Shown: positions 43,418-53,802, counted from the first letter of the stretch. The stretch: DNA of 64,000 nt from an uncultured Muribaculaceae bacterium (GCA_944321715.1 CALUMJ010000006.1:1-64000), one strand, 5' to 3'. Numbers and translations: made by a program. The notes: generated by a model not told the origin, from the sequence alone.

Positions 43418-43654
43418 GGACGGCTTCGCCGTCCCTTTCTCTCTGCGCTGCTATTGTTTGTGCCAGCGCGGCGTGTGCCGCATCTAACGGCACTCGCCGC
43501 GTTTCGTTGCCACCCCGGTCGCTTGGCTACGTGCCCAGCTCGTGGCTCCGCCTTCTCGCCGGGCTCTCCGCCGCGCTCCCACTCTTTAGCTCAAGGAAAT
43601 GCCGCGGGCATGCTTCCCGGACAGGAAAGCAAGGGCCTTCTCAAGTGCTATAAA
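43418..43654. other. GC-rich non-coding DNA
   Basis: Between the nested inverted repeat and the kinase stop codon. GC-rich with short inverted segments; no gene or known RNA recognised. Confidence 0.35.
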
Positions 43655-45655
43655 CTAAAGAACCAGGCGGAAGCCAAGGAAGTCGTACCTGTTGACGGGA
43701 GAAAGGTTGAGCCGGTACGACACCCGACAGCTCCCGGCACCGTTGCACCAGCCTCCGCTACGGCCCACGCGGTTCGACCCACTTGCAGGTCCTTTAGGAT
43801 TCCGCTGAGATGAGCTGCTATAATCGCCATACCAGTCCTGACACCATTCCCACACATTCCCGCTCATGTCATAAATGCCCAACTCGTTAGGCGACTTGCT
43901 CCCTACTGGGTGCGTTGTACTACCGCTGTTTTCATAGTACCACGCAACGCTGCCTACGTTGTCGCTCCCGCTGTACTTGTAGCCGCGGCTATTACTACCG
44001 CCACGAGCCGCATACTCCCACTCCGCCTCTGTCGGCAATCGGTAGCTCTTTCCCGTCAGCTGGTTCAATTTCCTGATGAACTCCTGAACATCGTTCCAGC
44101 TTACTTGCTCCACCGGCAGATTGTCGCCCTTGAAATAGCTCGGGTTGTTACCCATCACAGCTTTCCACAACTTCTGCGTCACCTCATACTTGCCGATGTA
44201 ATAGCCACTCAGCGTAACGCTGTGCGCTGGCTTCTCCCAATCATACGCATCGCTTCCCTGCTCCGATGTAGCCCCCATTGTGAACGTGCCGCCAGATACC
44301 CACACCATCTCGATTTCTGGCAGGTTGCTCTGCGGCCGCTCCGGCTCTGGCTGTTGCTCCACCAGCTGTTGTGGCTGCTGTTGAACCTGTGGCTGCGACG
44401 GTTGCTGTACTGGCTGCTGCGGTTGTTCCTGCTGCGAAACCGTGTCAACTCCGTTTGTCACTGCCGCTATTATATCAGGTGGTATCGGCTCGGGCTTCGG
44501 GCGCAACAGCATGATTGCCGCGAATACGACAGCCGCCACCCCGGCGGCTACAGCCCATGGCAGCCACTTGCGCCGATGCGATTGGGGAGCCGGCTGTGGT
44601 TGGGGTTGCGAAATATGACCCGATGCGCTGCTGTCGCTTGCTATGCCACCACTGTCGCCATTGTCGCCATTGCCACCTTTGCCGTCGTCGATGAGGATGG
44701 CTTCAACTTTATCATCTTGCTTCTTCTCGTCCACCTCGGTTTCATCGCCGCCGGCGGACTTGCCGTGCAGCATGTCAAGGAACTCGGCGACGGTGTGCGG
44801 CCGGGCATTCTTCGCCGTCTGCATGGCGGCGGTGATGGCACGACGCACGTGGGCAGATATGCTGCCGGGCAGCGGCGGGATGCCACCTTGTGCCACCACG
44901 TCCATCGCATCGGGCGGAGTATTGCCTGTAACCATCTTGTAGAGTGTCGCCCCGAGGGCATAGATGTCGCTCTCGGGCGAGAAGCTGCCCACGCCCCCCG
45001 CTTTGTACTGCTCGGGCGGCGCATAGCCGCGGCTGTGTGCGACGGGAGTGGTGGTCGTGGCCTCGCCAGTCGTGGCATCATACTGCTTGGCAACGCCGAA
45101 GTCAATCAGCACAACGTTGCCCGAGTTGCGCTCCACCATGATGTTGCCCGGTTTGATGTCAAGGTGGTTGATGTTCTGCGAATGGATGAAATCGAGCGCA
45201 CGGCCCACACTGTCGATGATGGCGATTGCCTCAGTTTCGCCCATGCGCCCCCGCTCGGCTACAATCTCCGACAACGAGCGACCTTCGATATAATCCATCA
45301 CATAGTAGGACGTGCCATTCTCGTCAAACACGTCCAATACCCTGACAATTGACGGGTGCGATAACTTACCAGCAATGAGCTGCGCTTCCTTGACAAACTT
45401 GCGGCGGAACTTATCGACAAGCTCGCGGTTGTCGTCAAGCGGAACAGTGACATGCGACGTGGCAGTGTCGCGCGCACAAAACTGCTGGAAAAAGAATTCC
45501 TTTATAGCAACTCGCTTCTTTAGCCCCACATGCTCGGCAAGGTAGGTAATGCCAAATCCTCCCTGCCCCAATTTACCGACAATGCGGTACTTGCCACCCA
45601 TCAGCATGGCACCCTCGGGCAATGCCGCACTTCTCGCTCGACTTTCGTTACTCAT
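43655..45655 (-). CDS. membrane Ser/Thr kinase fused to FGE-like domain
   Basis: 666 residues. Kinase domain (about 22-295): GQGGFGITY, Lys52 in VAIKE, HLDIKPGN with Asp166, DFG with Asp185. An acidic/Gly-rich linker is followed by a TM helix at about 364-384, a Pro/Gln-rich spacer (about 405-455), then an FGE-sulfatase-like domain (about 455-666) starting MVWVSGGTFTMGA and ending GFRLVL. The kinase is cytosolic and the FGE-like domain is outside, so the protein can act as a receptor kinase. Close paralogue of the 8047 protein; both keep active-site residues. The C-terminal 40 residues differ most between them. Confidence 0.9.
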   Translation of the reverse strand: MSNESRARSAALPEGAMLMGGKYRIVGKLGQGGFGITYLAEHVGLKKRVAIKEFFFQQFCARDTATSHVTVPLDDNRELVDKFRRKFVKEAQLIAGKLSHPSIVRVLDVFDENGTSYYVMDYIEGRSLSEIVAERGRMGETEAIAIIDSVGRALDFIHSQNINHLDIKPGNIMVERNSGNVVLIDFGVAKQYDATTGEATTTTPVAHSRGYAPPEQYKAGGVGSFSPESDIYALGATLYKMVTGNTPPDAMDVVAQGGIPPLPGSISAHVRRAITAAMQTAKNARPHTVAEFLDMLHGKSAGGDETEVDEKKQDDKVEAILIDDGKGGNGDNGDSGGIASDSSASGHISQPQPQPAPQSHRRKWLPWAVAAGVAAVVFAAIMLLRPKPEPIPPDIIAAVTNGVDTVSQQEQPQQPVQQPSQPQVQQQPQQLVEQQPEPERPQSNLPEIEMVWVSGGTFTMGATSEQGSDAYDWEKPAHSVTLSGYYIGKYEVTQKLWKAVMGNNPSYFKGDNLPVEQVSWNDVQEFIRKLNQLTGKSYRLPTEAEWEYAARGGSNSRGYKYSGSDNVGSVAWYYENSGSTTHPVGSKSPNELGIYDMSGNVWEWCQDWYGDYSSSSQRNPKGPASGSNRVGRSGGWCNGAGSCRVSYRLNLSPVNRYDFLGFRLVL

Positions 45656-46014
45656 TTTATCAGTTTTTTTAAATCATTCAAGCAAATGTAGCGAATTATC
45701 CCCTCGCCGCCAAGCCCATGGCGACAATTTACACCAAACCCACTGTTTTTTGCACCAAATGCGCAGTTTCCGCACCCCAAACGGCATCAATTGTTGTAGA
45801 GGGTGTATCAAAAATTGGCAGTACCTTCCTCGTAGGGACGCACGGCCCGTGCGTCCGTGTGCTGCAAGACACTATTAAACCGCTATGTTACAGCCTGATA
45901 TGTATCTATTGGCGCTGCGGACGCACGGGCCGTGCGTCCCTACGAGGTGAGTCCTGCAAATTTTGATACAGCCTCTACATAAAAAGTAAATGTATTTGCA
46001 ATCATGAGATTGTG
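45656..46014. other. intergenic region with family B repeat
   Basis: Between two leftward kinase genes. Family B copy 3 fills 45795-45979; the remainder is AT-rich and probably holds the 43655 kinase promoter. No gene seen. Confidence 0.5.
45795..45979. repeat. repeat family B copy 3
   Basis: TGTAGAGGGTGTATCAAAA at the left, TTTTGATACAGCCTCTACA at the right, one mismatch. Inner palindromes GACGCACGGCCCGTGCGTCC and GGACGCACGGGCCGTGCGTC. Confidence 0.8.
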
Positions 46015-47646
46015 TCAATAACTGTAACCGAGGGCATCCAACCGCTCCTTGGCTCGCTCATAATTTTGTGCCGCTGCCTTGCGATACCACATCACGGCCT
46101 CGCTTGTATCTTTTCCGACACCACTGCCAAACTCGTAACACAAACCTAAGTTGTATTGTGCCGAGGCATTGCCTTGCTCTGCCGACTTGCGATACCACTT
46201 CACGGCCTCGTATGCGTTCTTGGCAACACCTTCGCCATTATCGTAACACACACCCAAATTGCATTGCGCATCGGCATTGCCCTGCTCGGCAGACTTTCGA
46301 TACCACTTCACGGCTTCATATTCATCCATAGCGATACCCTTGCCTGTATCGTAGCACCAGCCAAGGTAACATTGCGCCGGGGCATAGCCACGGTCGGCGG
46401 CAAAGCGAAACCATTGCACCGCATTGTCGTAATCGTCATTGTTGGCATAGTCCAAGCCACGGTTATACTGTTCCTCGGCTGTCAGTTGCACCACAGGCTC
46501 CGCCACGGGTTCGTGCCATTCGGCACTCGTGTCGGTGCCGCCAATATTGGCATATATAATGGCAACAACTACAACGGCAACAACAGCTATGGCCGCCAAC
46601 CACCATTTCCCCGAGCCGCCACTGCGCTTCGGCCTGGATTCTGGCTTAGGCCTGGGGGTTGGCTTGGGCTTGGGTGTAGGTTCTGGCTTTGGTGGAACCG
46701 GCGGCTCGGGTGGAACTGGAGGAACCGGCGGCACGACAACTTCGCCCGACAAAGCCTTGGCAAAATCGGCCACCGACTGGAACCGGTCGCCGGGCTTGGC
46801 TTCCATCGCACGACGTATGGCCACAATGGTTTTGCTGCTCACATAGTGGTTGAGCAACGGCAAATCGGGGAATCCCAACATAACCTCGGACGACACCGGC
46901 GGACATGTGCCTGTGAGCATCTTGTAAAGCGTGGCTCCAAGCGCATATATGTCCATCGTTACCGGCAACGTGCCGCCTTCGCTGTAATTGGCCTGCTCGA
47001 TGGGTGCATACCCGGGAGTACCGCCGCCGATGGTGGTGCTTGACTCTGGCACACCATTCTTGTCGAATTGTTTCGACAACCCGAAATCTATCAGCACTGC
47101 CTCGCCCGTGCCTCGCAGTACAACGTTGCCGGGCTTCATGTCTAAGTGGAGCATGCGATTGTTGTGCATGAATTGCAATGCCTCGGCCATTTGTGCGAAA
47201 TAATTCAATGCCTCGGCTTCGGTCAAGCACCCTTTGGCTTTTATAAGGTCGTCGAGACTGCCGCCCTCGCAATATTCCATCGAGTAATACGACGTGCCGT
47301 TTGCATTAAACATTTCATGCACTTTCACTATGCCATTGTGCTTCAATTGCCCCAATGTGCGTGCTTCACGGTCGAATTTGTGCCTGTAGTTGGTAAACAG
47401 GTTGCCCTTGCTGCCCATCGACACCTCGTCGCCGTCGCGCTCGTTGATGTCGCTCATGAAAAATTCTTTCACGGCCACAGCAAAATCGGCCTTCAACTCG
47501 CCACGCTTGCCGGGCTTCTTGTCCGAAGCGTAAGCGAGATAAGTTATCCCGAAAGTTCCTTGGCCAAGCACTCGGTCTATACGGTAATCATATTTGATGC
47601 CTCGCAATACCGTTCCAGGCTTCAAAGCCTTGTCGTAATCAACCAT
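46015..47646 (-). CDS. membrane Ser/Thr kinase with Sel1 repeats
   Basis: 543 residues. Kinase domain (about 20-300): GQGTFGITY, Lys60 in VAVKEFF, LHLDMKPGN with Asp169, DFG with Asp187, APIEQ. A Pro/Lys-rich linker (305-345), TM helix at 348-366, then about four Sel1/TPR-like repeats (390-540) with the pattern AVKWYRKSAEQGNAxAQxNLG. The outer repeats probably bind proteins or envelope components. Intact. It is separated from the 43655 kinase by repeat B and ends the leftward pair upstream of the mannan locus. Confidence 0.9.
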   Translation of the reverse strand: MVDYDKALKPGTVLRGIKYDYRIDRVLGQGTFGITYLAYASDKKPGKRGELKADFAVAVKEFFMSDINERDGDEVSMGSKGNLFTNYRHKFDREARTLGQLKHNGIVKVHEMFNANGTSYYSMEYCEGGSLDDLIKAKGCLTEAEALNYFAQMAEALQFMHNNRMLHLDMKPGNVVLRGTGEAVLIDFGLSKQFDKNGVPESSTTIGGGTPGYAPIEQANYSEGGTLPVTMDIYALGATLYKMLTGTCPPVSSEVMLGFPDLPLLNHYVSSKTIVAIRRAMEAKPGDRFQSVADFAKALSGEVVVPPVPPVPPEPPVPPKPEPTPKPKPTPRPKPESRPKRSGGSGKWWLAAIAVVAVVVVAIIYANIGGTDTSAEWHEPVAEPVVQLTAEEQYNRGLDYANNDDYDNAVQWFRFAADRGYAPAQCYLGWCYDTGKGIAMDEYEAVKWYRKSAEQGNADAQCNLGVCYDNGEGVAKNAYEAVKWYRKSAEQGNASAQYNLGLCYEFGSGVGKDTSEAVMWYRKAAAQNYERAKERLDALGYSY

Positions 47647-47720
47647 AGCATTAAAATTGAAAATTCAGCTCACAAAGTAGGTCGTTGCAAATATACAATA
47701 ATGCCGCAACATAAACAAAG

Positions 47721-47749
47721 GCGGCAGGGCGTTAAATTCACCCTGCCGC
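47721..47749 (-). terminator. terminator of the mannan operon
   Basis: GCGGCAGGG and CCCTGCCGC flank an 11-nt loop; on the minus strand CTTTGTTT follows. It lies 33 nt after the manA stop. Confidence 0.7.
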
Positions 47750-47781
47750 ACGGCTATAGTGTCAGTTGTTACTTGCAATTG

Positions 47782-48762
47782 TCACAGTGTGGCAGTGAGC
47801 AACGTAGCCTCCCCGGTTATGCGTAGCGACGATGTGGCAGCCGGCACAAGGATTGTTTCGCCACGGTGCATCTCGGTGACATTCGAGAAATTGTCAACAA
47901 TCTCAACCGCTCCGTCAAGGCACATTATTATGCGGAACGAGTCGCACTGGCTCGAATCGATGTCGCAGGCGCATGTTACCACCACCTTGCGCACGTCGAA
48001 ATATTGGCATTTCACCAGTTCCACCTCGCCCTCGGCCATACGCTTGTAGTCCGACTTGTAATTGTCATATACCGTGTAGTCGATAGCATCCTTGGCAAGC
48101 TCGGTGTGCAGCTGGCGCGGCTGCCCGTTGGCATCGAGCCTGCCGAAGTCATACACCCGGTAGGTGATGTCGGACGTTTGCTGTATTTCGGCAAGCAGAT
48201 TGCCGGCACCTATTGCATGGATTCGCCCCGCCGGCAAGAAAAACAGGTCGCCGGCATTCGACTCATGCCGAGCCACGGCATCCATTATGGTGTTGTCGGC
48301 AACCATGCGCTCGTAATCGGCCGGAGTGATTGACTGCGAGAGTCCGGCATAAATCGACGCGCCCTCATCGGCATCGATTATATACCACATCTCGGTCTTG
48401 CCGAAACTGTCGTGACGCTTGCGGGCAAGCTCGTCATTGGGATGCACTTGCAGCGACAAGTCGCGCTTGGCATCAATCAGTTTCACGAGCAGCGGGAATG
48501 TAGTGCCAAATTTCTCATAGACAGCATCGCCCACGAGCGCACCACGGTATTTGTCAATCAACTGTGGGAGCGTGAGCCCCCGGTCGTCGCCCTCGGCGAC
48601 AACCGACTCATGCCCTGTCACGCCCGACACTTCCCAGCTCTCGCCTATCTCGTGCTGGTCGGTAACGATGCCCTTATATGGAGCAATGCGCTCACCACCC
48701 CAAAGCACCGACTTCAAGTAAGGCACAAACTTAAACGGCTTTATATTAGTTGTTCTATCCAT
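47782..48762 (-). CDS. manA: mannose-6-phosphate isomerase, type I
   Basis: 326 residues. The cupin metal site LQVHPND (with TEMWYII) and the GRIHAIGAGNLLAEIQQTSD motif are typical of the Bacteroidales/Firmicutes ManA branch. It converts mannose-6-phosphate to fructose-6-phosphate, the entry to glycolysis. Last gene of the mannan locus, 6 nt downstream of the epimerase. Confidence 0.93.
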   Translation of the reverse strand: MDRTTNIKPFKFVPYLKSVLWGGERIAPYKGIVTDQHEIGESWEVSGVTGHESVVAEGDDRGLTLPQLIDKYRGALVGDAVYEKFGTTFPLLVKLIDAKRDLSLQVHPNDELARKRHDSFGKTEMWYIIDADEGASIYAGLSQSITPADYERMVADNTIMDAVARHESNAGDLFFLPAGRIHAIGAGNLLAEIQQTSDITYRVYDFGRLDANGQPRQLHTELAKDAIDYTVYDNYKSDYKRMAEGEVELVKCQYFDVRKVVVTCACDIDSSQCDSFRIIMCLDGAVEIVDNFSNVTEMHRGETILVPAATSSLRITGEATLLTATL

Positions 48763-48768
48763 AATGCG

Positions 48769-49959
48769 TTATTTCTCCAATACTGTATAAGTTTCCAAGC
48801 ACATGCGGCTATTGTGATAAGGACATTTCCAAAAACCAGCCTTGTCGTCGGTGCGGTTTATGCTGCCATCGGCCTTGCGGCTCCAATACCATTCACCGCC
48901 CTCGGTATCGACAAGGTTTGCCTTAATGTATTCCCAAGTTTCAATCGCCATTTCAAGGGCTTTTCCATAACCGTGGAACTTATAGAGGTAGGCAAGCCCG
49001 ACAACCTGTTCGGCCTGTACCCACCAATGCTTGTCGTTGTCATACGAGCCGTTGCCATGGCGCTCATACACCATCGACCCGTCGTGACAACGCCCTTGCA
49101 GGGCGGCACCGGCAATATTCCATGTGTGCGACAAGGCTTTGGCAAGCAAATCGTTGTCGCCGATGACTTGTGTAGCCTCAAGCAACAGCCACGATGCTTC
49201 TATGTCGTGGCCGAACGACTGCTCGTGGTCGTGGCGCACCCAGTTCTCGTCGAAAAACAATCCAAGGTGATGGTTGCTCTTGTCCTCCATTATATTGAAA
49301 AATATGTCCAGCAGTTCAACGATTGCGCCGCGCAACTCAGCATCGGGCCACACGCGGTAAAGGTTGGTATAAGGCTCGATGATGTGCAGGTGGGTGTTCA
49401 TAGTTTTCTTCTCGTTCTCATCCTTGTCGCTCAAGCGCATGTCGGCTATTTCGCCCCACTGGCGTGTGCAAGCCTCGATGTAGCCGCCACGCTCGCGGTC
49501 GCGGCTGTGCTGCTCTATGTCGTGGAAAAGCCGCTTGGCATAATCAAGGGCCTCCTCGTCGCCGCAAGCACGGACAAGCTCGCTCAACCCGTAAATGACA
49601 AAACCGATGGCATAAAACTGCTTTTTGGTGTCCAATGGAGTGCCATCGGCATTTAGCGACCAATATATGCCGCCAAATTCAGGGTCATAGAAATTGTCGA
49701 TTATATACCGTTTGGCACGTTGCGCCATTTCGAGATACTCTGGCCGGCGTGTGACGCGGTAAGCGGCAGCAAACGACCACAATATGCGCCCGTTGAGAAT
49801 TGCGCCCTTTGGCGCATTCTCGTCGAGATTGTCATACCCGTCGCGGCGGCCATAAAAACCGCCACGAGGGTCAACCATTTTCTCAATCCAGTATGCCAAT
49901 ATGTTGTTCTCCACATTGTCGAGAAGCTCGGCACGGAATTGTTCAATGTTCATATCCAT
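48769..49959 (-). CDS. mannobiose/cellobiose 2-epimerase
   Basis: 396 residues, (alpha/alpha)6-barrel AGE family. Conserved catalytic histidines are in NTHLHIIEPYTNLYR, SFGHDIEASWLL and CPYHNSRMCLE; KHWWVQAEQ and GRILWSFAAAYR are also typical of cellobiose 2-epimerase. It turns beta-1,4-mannobiose into mannosyl-glucose, the substrate of the GH130 enzyme encoded by the second gene upstream. Cytosolic. Confidence 0.92.
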   Translation of the reverse strand: MDMNIEQFRAELLDNVENNILAYWIEKMVDPRGGFYGRRDGYDNLDENAPKGAILNGRILWSFAAAYRVTRRPEYLEMAQRAKRYIIDNFYDPEFGGIYWSLNADGTPLDTKKQFYAIGFVIYGLSELVRACGDEEALDYAKRLFHDIEQHSRDRERGGYIEACTRQWGEIADMRLSDKDENEKKTMNTHLHIIEPYTNLYRVWPDAELRGAIVELLDIFFNIMEDKSNHHLGLFFDENWVRHDHEQSFGHDIEASWLLLEATQVIGDNDLLAKALSHTWNIAGAALQGRCHDGSMVYERHGNGSYDNDKHWWVQAEQVVGLAYLYKFHGYGKALEMAIETWEYIKANLVDTEGGEWYWSRKADGSINRTDDKAGFWKCPYHNSRMCLETYTVLEK

Positions 49960-49991
49960 CTCCTTATGATATTGAATGTGATGAAATCTAA

Positions 49992-51422
49992 TTATACATT
50001 GCTCTCCACTCCGTTGCTGGCACGCACTTGCCTCAATTGCTGCTCAATGTCGCGCATACGCTTAGTGTTGAGCGGATAGAATGTTGCAACAAGAATCGCC
50101 ACGCCAGCCACTATGGCAGGAATCCAGCTCATGAGCCACCACAGGCAGCTGACAGCCTGCTCGGGCTGCACTTGGCCGGGTGCAAGATTGGTCACATAGC
50201 CAAACATGCCCAAAATCCACATCACTGCAGCACCGCCAAATGCGCTGCCAAACTTCTGCGCCATCGACGACGACGAGAATATCAATCCTGTCGAGGCCGT
50301 GTTGTACTTGAGCTCGGCGTAGTCCGACACGTCGGCATACATGCTCCAGATGAGCGGCGAAATGATGCCAGTGCATATCGAAATGACAATTTGCAGCAAC
50401 AACATCATCCAGAAACCTGTTTGGCTGACTGGCACGAAGAAGAACGCAATGCTAAACACCACAAGGGCGAAATTGACCCATATAAATGTACCCTTCTTCC
50501 CGAGCGCTTTGGTAATCGGCACTGTGAGCGACACGCCCACCATGTTTGCCACTTCGCCCACACTCAGGAACAAACCCGAGTAGAACAAAATCTGAACGCC
50601 AAAGAGAAGCAGGTTAACCTCTTCACCTCTGGGAGCAACGACATCGGCAAAGAAATATGCCACCGTGGAGCCGCGCACGGTGTTGAACAGGTTGGTGCAA
50701 AGTGCAGCACCTATCATCAACCACCATGGCACATTAGCTACAAGAGCCTTGAGGTCATTCCCGACCGAAACGGTCGAAACACTCTTTATGCGTTCCTTGG
50801 TCAGCATAAAACAGCACAGGAACAATATGAAGCACACTACCGCGATGCACACCATTGCCCATTGGCTGCCAGCCGCAGCATCGGGCTGTCCGGGAGTGCC
50901 AAAAACGTTGTTTGCGAAGAAATTGGAAAGAGGTTCCCACGAAGCGAGCGCAATGAAGCTACCGCCGTAGGCAAAAAACATGCGGTAGGACGACAGCACG
51001 GTTTTCTGGTTGGAGTCGTCGGTAATCACGCCAAGCATCGCCCCGTATGGCACGTTTATGCCCGTGTAAACGGTCATCATCAATATGTAGGTAAAATATG
51101 CCCAAAACAGTTTTGCGCCATACCCCCAATCGGGAGTGGTGAACACAAGCACACCGCAAATTGCAAACGGTGCTGCCACCCACAACAAGTAAGGGCGGTA
51201 TTTCCCCCAACGCGTGTGTGTACGGTCGGCAATAGTTCCCATCACAGGGTCGGAAACGGCATCCCAGATGCGCGTCACCAAAAACAGCATGGCAGCATCG
51301 TTGAACTCCAACCCAAATATATTGGAATAAAAGAATGGCAGGTAATACGACAACACTTTCCAGAACATCGACGAAGCCATGTCGCCAAAACCATACCCGA
51401 TTTTTTCTCTTAATGGTATCAT
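49992..51422 (-). CDS. GPH-family sugar:cation symporter
   Basis: 476 residues with about 12 TM helices. The start KIGYGFGDMASSMFWKV and MGTIADRTHTRWGKYRPYLL are the GPH (glycoside-pentoside-hexuronide) signatures. It likely imports mannobiose or short mannooligosaccharides from the periplasm. A terminator-like hairpin precedes it (51427-51475), so it may be expressed less than the upstream genes. Confidence 0.9.
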   Translation of the reverse strand: MIPLREKIGYGFGDMASSMFWKVLSYYLPFFYSNIFGLEFNDAAMLFLVTRIWDAVSDPVMGTIADRTHTRWGKYRPYLLWVAAPFAICGVLVFTTPDWGYGAKLFWAYFTYILMMTVYTGINVPYGAMLGVITDDSNQKTVLSSYRMFFAYGGSFIALASWEPLSNFFANNVFGTPGQPDAAAGSQWAMVCIAVVCFILFLCCFMLTKERIKSVSTVSVGNDLKALVANVPWWLMIGAALCTNLFNTVRGSTVAYFFADVVAPRGEEVNLLLFGVQILFYSGLFLSVGEVANMVGVSLTVPITKALGKKGTFIWVNFALVVFSIAFFFVPVSQTGFWMMLLLQIVISICTGIISPLIWSMYADVSDYAELKYNTASTGLIFSSSSMAQKFGSAFGGAAVMWILGMFGYVTNLAPGQVQPEQAVSCLWWLMSWIPAIVAGVAILVATFYPLNTKRMRDIEQQLRQVRASNGVESNV

Positions 51423-51426
51423 ATTG

Positions 51427-51475
51427 AAAAAAACAGCCTCCGCAACCCCTCTTCTCGTGGAGTGATTGGGAGGCT
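51427..51475 (-). terminator. intra-operon terminator/attenuator before the symporter
   Basis: On the minus strand AGCCTCC pairs with GGAGGCT, followed by GTTTTTTT, between the GH130 stop and the symporter start. Confidence 0.65.
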
Positions 51476-51487
51476 TGAACTTCTAAA

Positions 51488-52657
51488 TTACTTTTTAATT
51501 ATTTTCAGATTCTTATCAATCAGGCGATTGAGAGTCTTTACCGATTCGCCTGTCGAGAGTCCATCGACTGGAGTATTCATGCAATAATCGACAAGCTGGT
51601 CAATCGTGGAAGTGGCCACGTGCATGCGCGTGTCGCACGAAGCATAGTAGATGTAAACAGTGCCATCCTCGTCGGCAATCCAGCCGTTGGTGAACAGGAC
51701 GTTCATCACGTCACCGACGTATTCCTCGCCCACTGGAGCCATGAAATAGCCGCCGGGAGTGGCGATTTCACGCCAAGGCTCTTCGAGCGATGTCATGTAC
51801 ATGTAAAGCACATAACGCAGGCCCGATGCGCATCCACGCACGCCGTGAGCCAGGTGCAACCATCCTTTCGGTGTCTTTATTGGGTGCGGGCCCTCGCCAT
51901 TCTTGCATTCCTTGATAGTGTGGTAATGGCGGCAGTCGATGATGCGCTCATCCTCGACAACGGCATTGGTGATGTCGTCAACCAGTGCCCACCCTATGCC
52001 ACCACCGCTACCGGCATCGATAAAGCCATCTTGCGGACGCGTATATAGGGCATACTTGCCATTGACAAACTCGGGGTGAAGCACCACGTTGCGCTGCTGG
52101 CTGCGGCTCTTCAGGTCGGGAAGGCGTTGCCAGTTGACCAAGTCCTTGGTGCGGGCTATGCCGCAAGTGGCTGTGGCCGCACTCAGGTCGTTGGGATAAG
52201 CCGGGTCGTGGCGCTCGACGCAGAACAAGCCATATACCCAGCCATCTTCATGCGCTGTGAGGCGCATGTCATATATGTTCACGGCAGGGTCGTCGCTCTC
52301 GGGCATGGTGATGGGGTGGTCAAGGAAGCGGAAGTTGTCGATTCCATTAGGGCTCTCGGCAAGTGCGAAGAACGACTTGCGGTCGTAACCTTCTACACGT
52401 ACCACCAGCACATACTTCCCATTCCACTTGATAGCTCCCGAGTTGAGCACGGCGTTCACGCCGATGCGTTCCATAAAGTATGGGTTGCTCTCGGGGTCAT
52501 AGTCATAACGCCAGAACGGTGGAGCCATCTGTGCGGTCAGCACAGGATTTTTGTAACGGCAGAATATTCCATTGCCTTCAATCTTTTCGTTACGACGGCT
52601 CACCAATTCTTCATACTCACTTTCAATCTTATGCTTTCTCTCTTCAAAAAGTGTCAT
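51488..52657 (-). CDS. mannosyl-glucose phosphorylase (GH130)
   Basis: 389 residues, five-bladed beta propeller. [35 protein letters not shown] and GIGWALVDD fit GH130 subfamily 1, which phosphorolyses 4-O-beta-mannosyl-glucose to mannose-1-phosphate and glucose. Length and N-terminus match the family. Cytosolic. Works with the epimerase and the symporter to route mannobiose into the cell's phosphate pool without spending ATP for that step. Confidence 0.93.
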   Translation of the reverse strand: MTLFEERKHKIESEYEELVSRRNEKIEGNGIFCRYKNPVLTAQMAPPFWRYDYDPESNPYFMERIGVNAVLNSGAIKWNGKYVLVVRVEGYDRKSFFALAESPNGIDNFRFLDHPITMPESDDPAVNIYDMRLTAHEDGWVYGLFCVERHDPAYPNDLSAATATCGIARTKDLVNWQRLPDLKSRSQQRNVVLHPEFVNGKYALYTRPQDGFIDAGSGGGIGWALVDDITNAVVEDERIIDCRHYHTIKECKNGEGPHPIKTPKGWLHLAHGVRGCASGLRYVLYMYMTSLEEPWREIATPGGYFMAPVGEEYVGDVMNVLFTNGWIADEDGTVYIYYASCDTRMHVATSTIDQLVDYCMNTPVDGLSTGESVKTLNRLIDKNLKIIKK

Positions 52658-52678
52658 AGCTGCAATTTTGTATGTGTG

Positions 52679-53794
52679 TTATTTTATTTGCTCTAAATCT
52701 CGTGCAAAAAGAGTCCTACCATCATTGTAAAATTCCATGAACGACGGCACCGATGCATGGCCGGGATAGGGGGCGTAGAAGTGGCGCGGGTTGTCGTGTG
52801 CGTTGCGCCATACCGACACATAGCACACCGGGTATTGCTCGATGTTGGCAAGCAGCACGTCGGTCCACCAATTGTCCATCGGGATACCCTCGCTGCCTGT
52901 TTCGGTGAACGCCGCCAACTTGCCGCGCTCCTTGGCTACTTGGCAAGCAGCACCAATGACATTATTGATGCGCTCTACATACACGTCCTTGCCTTTCTCA
53001 CCATCGAAGTGATACACATCGCCTCCCAGTATATCGACAATGCTGTCGCCCGGGTAGCGTTCGAGGTAGCTTTCCACATCGGCCACATTGTCCTTGTCGG
53101 GCGAATAAGCCCACAGCACGTTGTCGATGCCTTTTTCTTGAAAAATGTCATACGTGAGCTGCCACAACGCCTTGTAGTCATCGACCGAGCAATGGTCACG
53201 CCCCCACCAGAACCAACTGCCAGTGTGTTCGTGCCACGGACGGAACACCACACCTATGCGGCGACCGCTGTCGTCGCGCAACGAACCAATGAAATCGGCA
53301 GCGCGTCCTATCCACACCTTGATGGTGTCGTTGAGAGGATTACCCTCGGTGACGCATTGATGCACCACCTGCTCGCCGTCGGTGTTCCACGAGTCGCCCT
53401 TCGTCAGCGGATTACGGGCATGCCAACTAAATGTGCTGATGCCCCCGCGGCGGTCTTGTTTCGCCACCTCGCGGCGAATAAGCTCGAATGGCACACTATC
53501 GAGTTCCTTGGCACAAGCCCACTCGACAAGGCCCAAATCCCAGTTCATCACACCCGGGTAATCGCCGCAGACACTGCGCACGTCGCAACTATCCTCGACC
53601 CATGCCCATGTGTGGCCGTATGCCGTAGCATCGTGCATGCCGAATGCAAAGCCATGGCGCGAGATGCTATCCAAGCGCACACGCAATTCCTCGGCCGGCG
53701 TTGCCTCGGGCTGTGGAGCAGCTTCGGTGCTTTTCGTTCCCGAACAGCTTGCCAAAGCTACTAAAAAAGGTATATATAGCAAAAACTTTTTCAT
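52679..53794 (-). CDS. GH26 beta-mannanase, lipoprotein
   Basis: 371 residues from ATG at 53794. Lipobox ALASC with Cys17, then a Pro/Ala/Glu linker. GH26 barrel: acid/base Glu189 in FRPWHEHTGSWFWW and nucleophile Glu298 in AFTETG. It cuts internal beta-1,4-mannosidic bonds. A longer frame to 53845 overlaps the GH3 gene and is rejected. Anchored to a membrane, probably the outer one or the periplasmic face. Confidence 0.92.
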   Translation of the reverse strand: MKKFLLYIPFLVALASCSGTKSTEAAPQPEATPAEELRVRLDSISRHGFAFGMHDATAYGHTWAWVEDSCDVRSVCGDYPGVMNWDLGLVEWACAKELDSVPFELIRREVAKQDRRGGISTFSWHARNPLTKGDSWNTDGEQVVHQCVTEGNPLNDTIKVWIGRAADFIGSLRDDSGRRIGVVFRPWHEHTGSWFWWGRDHCSVDDYKALWQLTYDIFQEKGIDNVLWAYSPDKDNVADVESYLERYPGDSIVDILGGDVYHFDGEKGKDVYVERINNVIGAACQVAKERGKLAAFTETGSEGIPMDNWWTDVLLANIEQYPVCYVSVWRNAHDNPRHFYAPYPGHASVPSFMEFYNDGRTLFARDLEQIK

Positions 53795-53802
53795 GCTTGT
53801 AT

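Noticed and set aside
43910..45352. 480-codon open frame on the plus strand
   Set aside because: Antisense shadow of the kinase gene; composition is not protein-like and it lacks a start signal.
50028..51413. 461-codon open frame on the plus strand
   Set aside because: Antisense shadow of the GPH symporter gene, Cys/His-rich and without domains.
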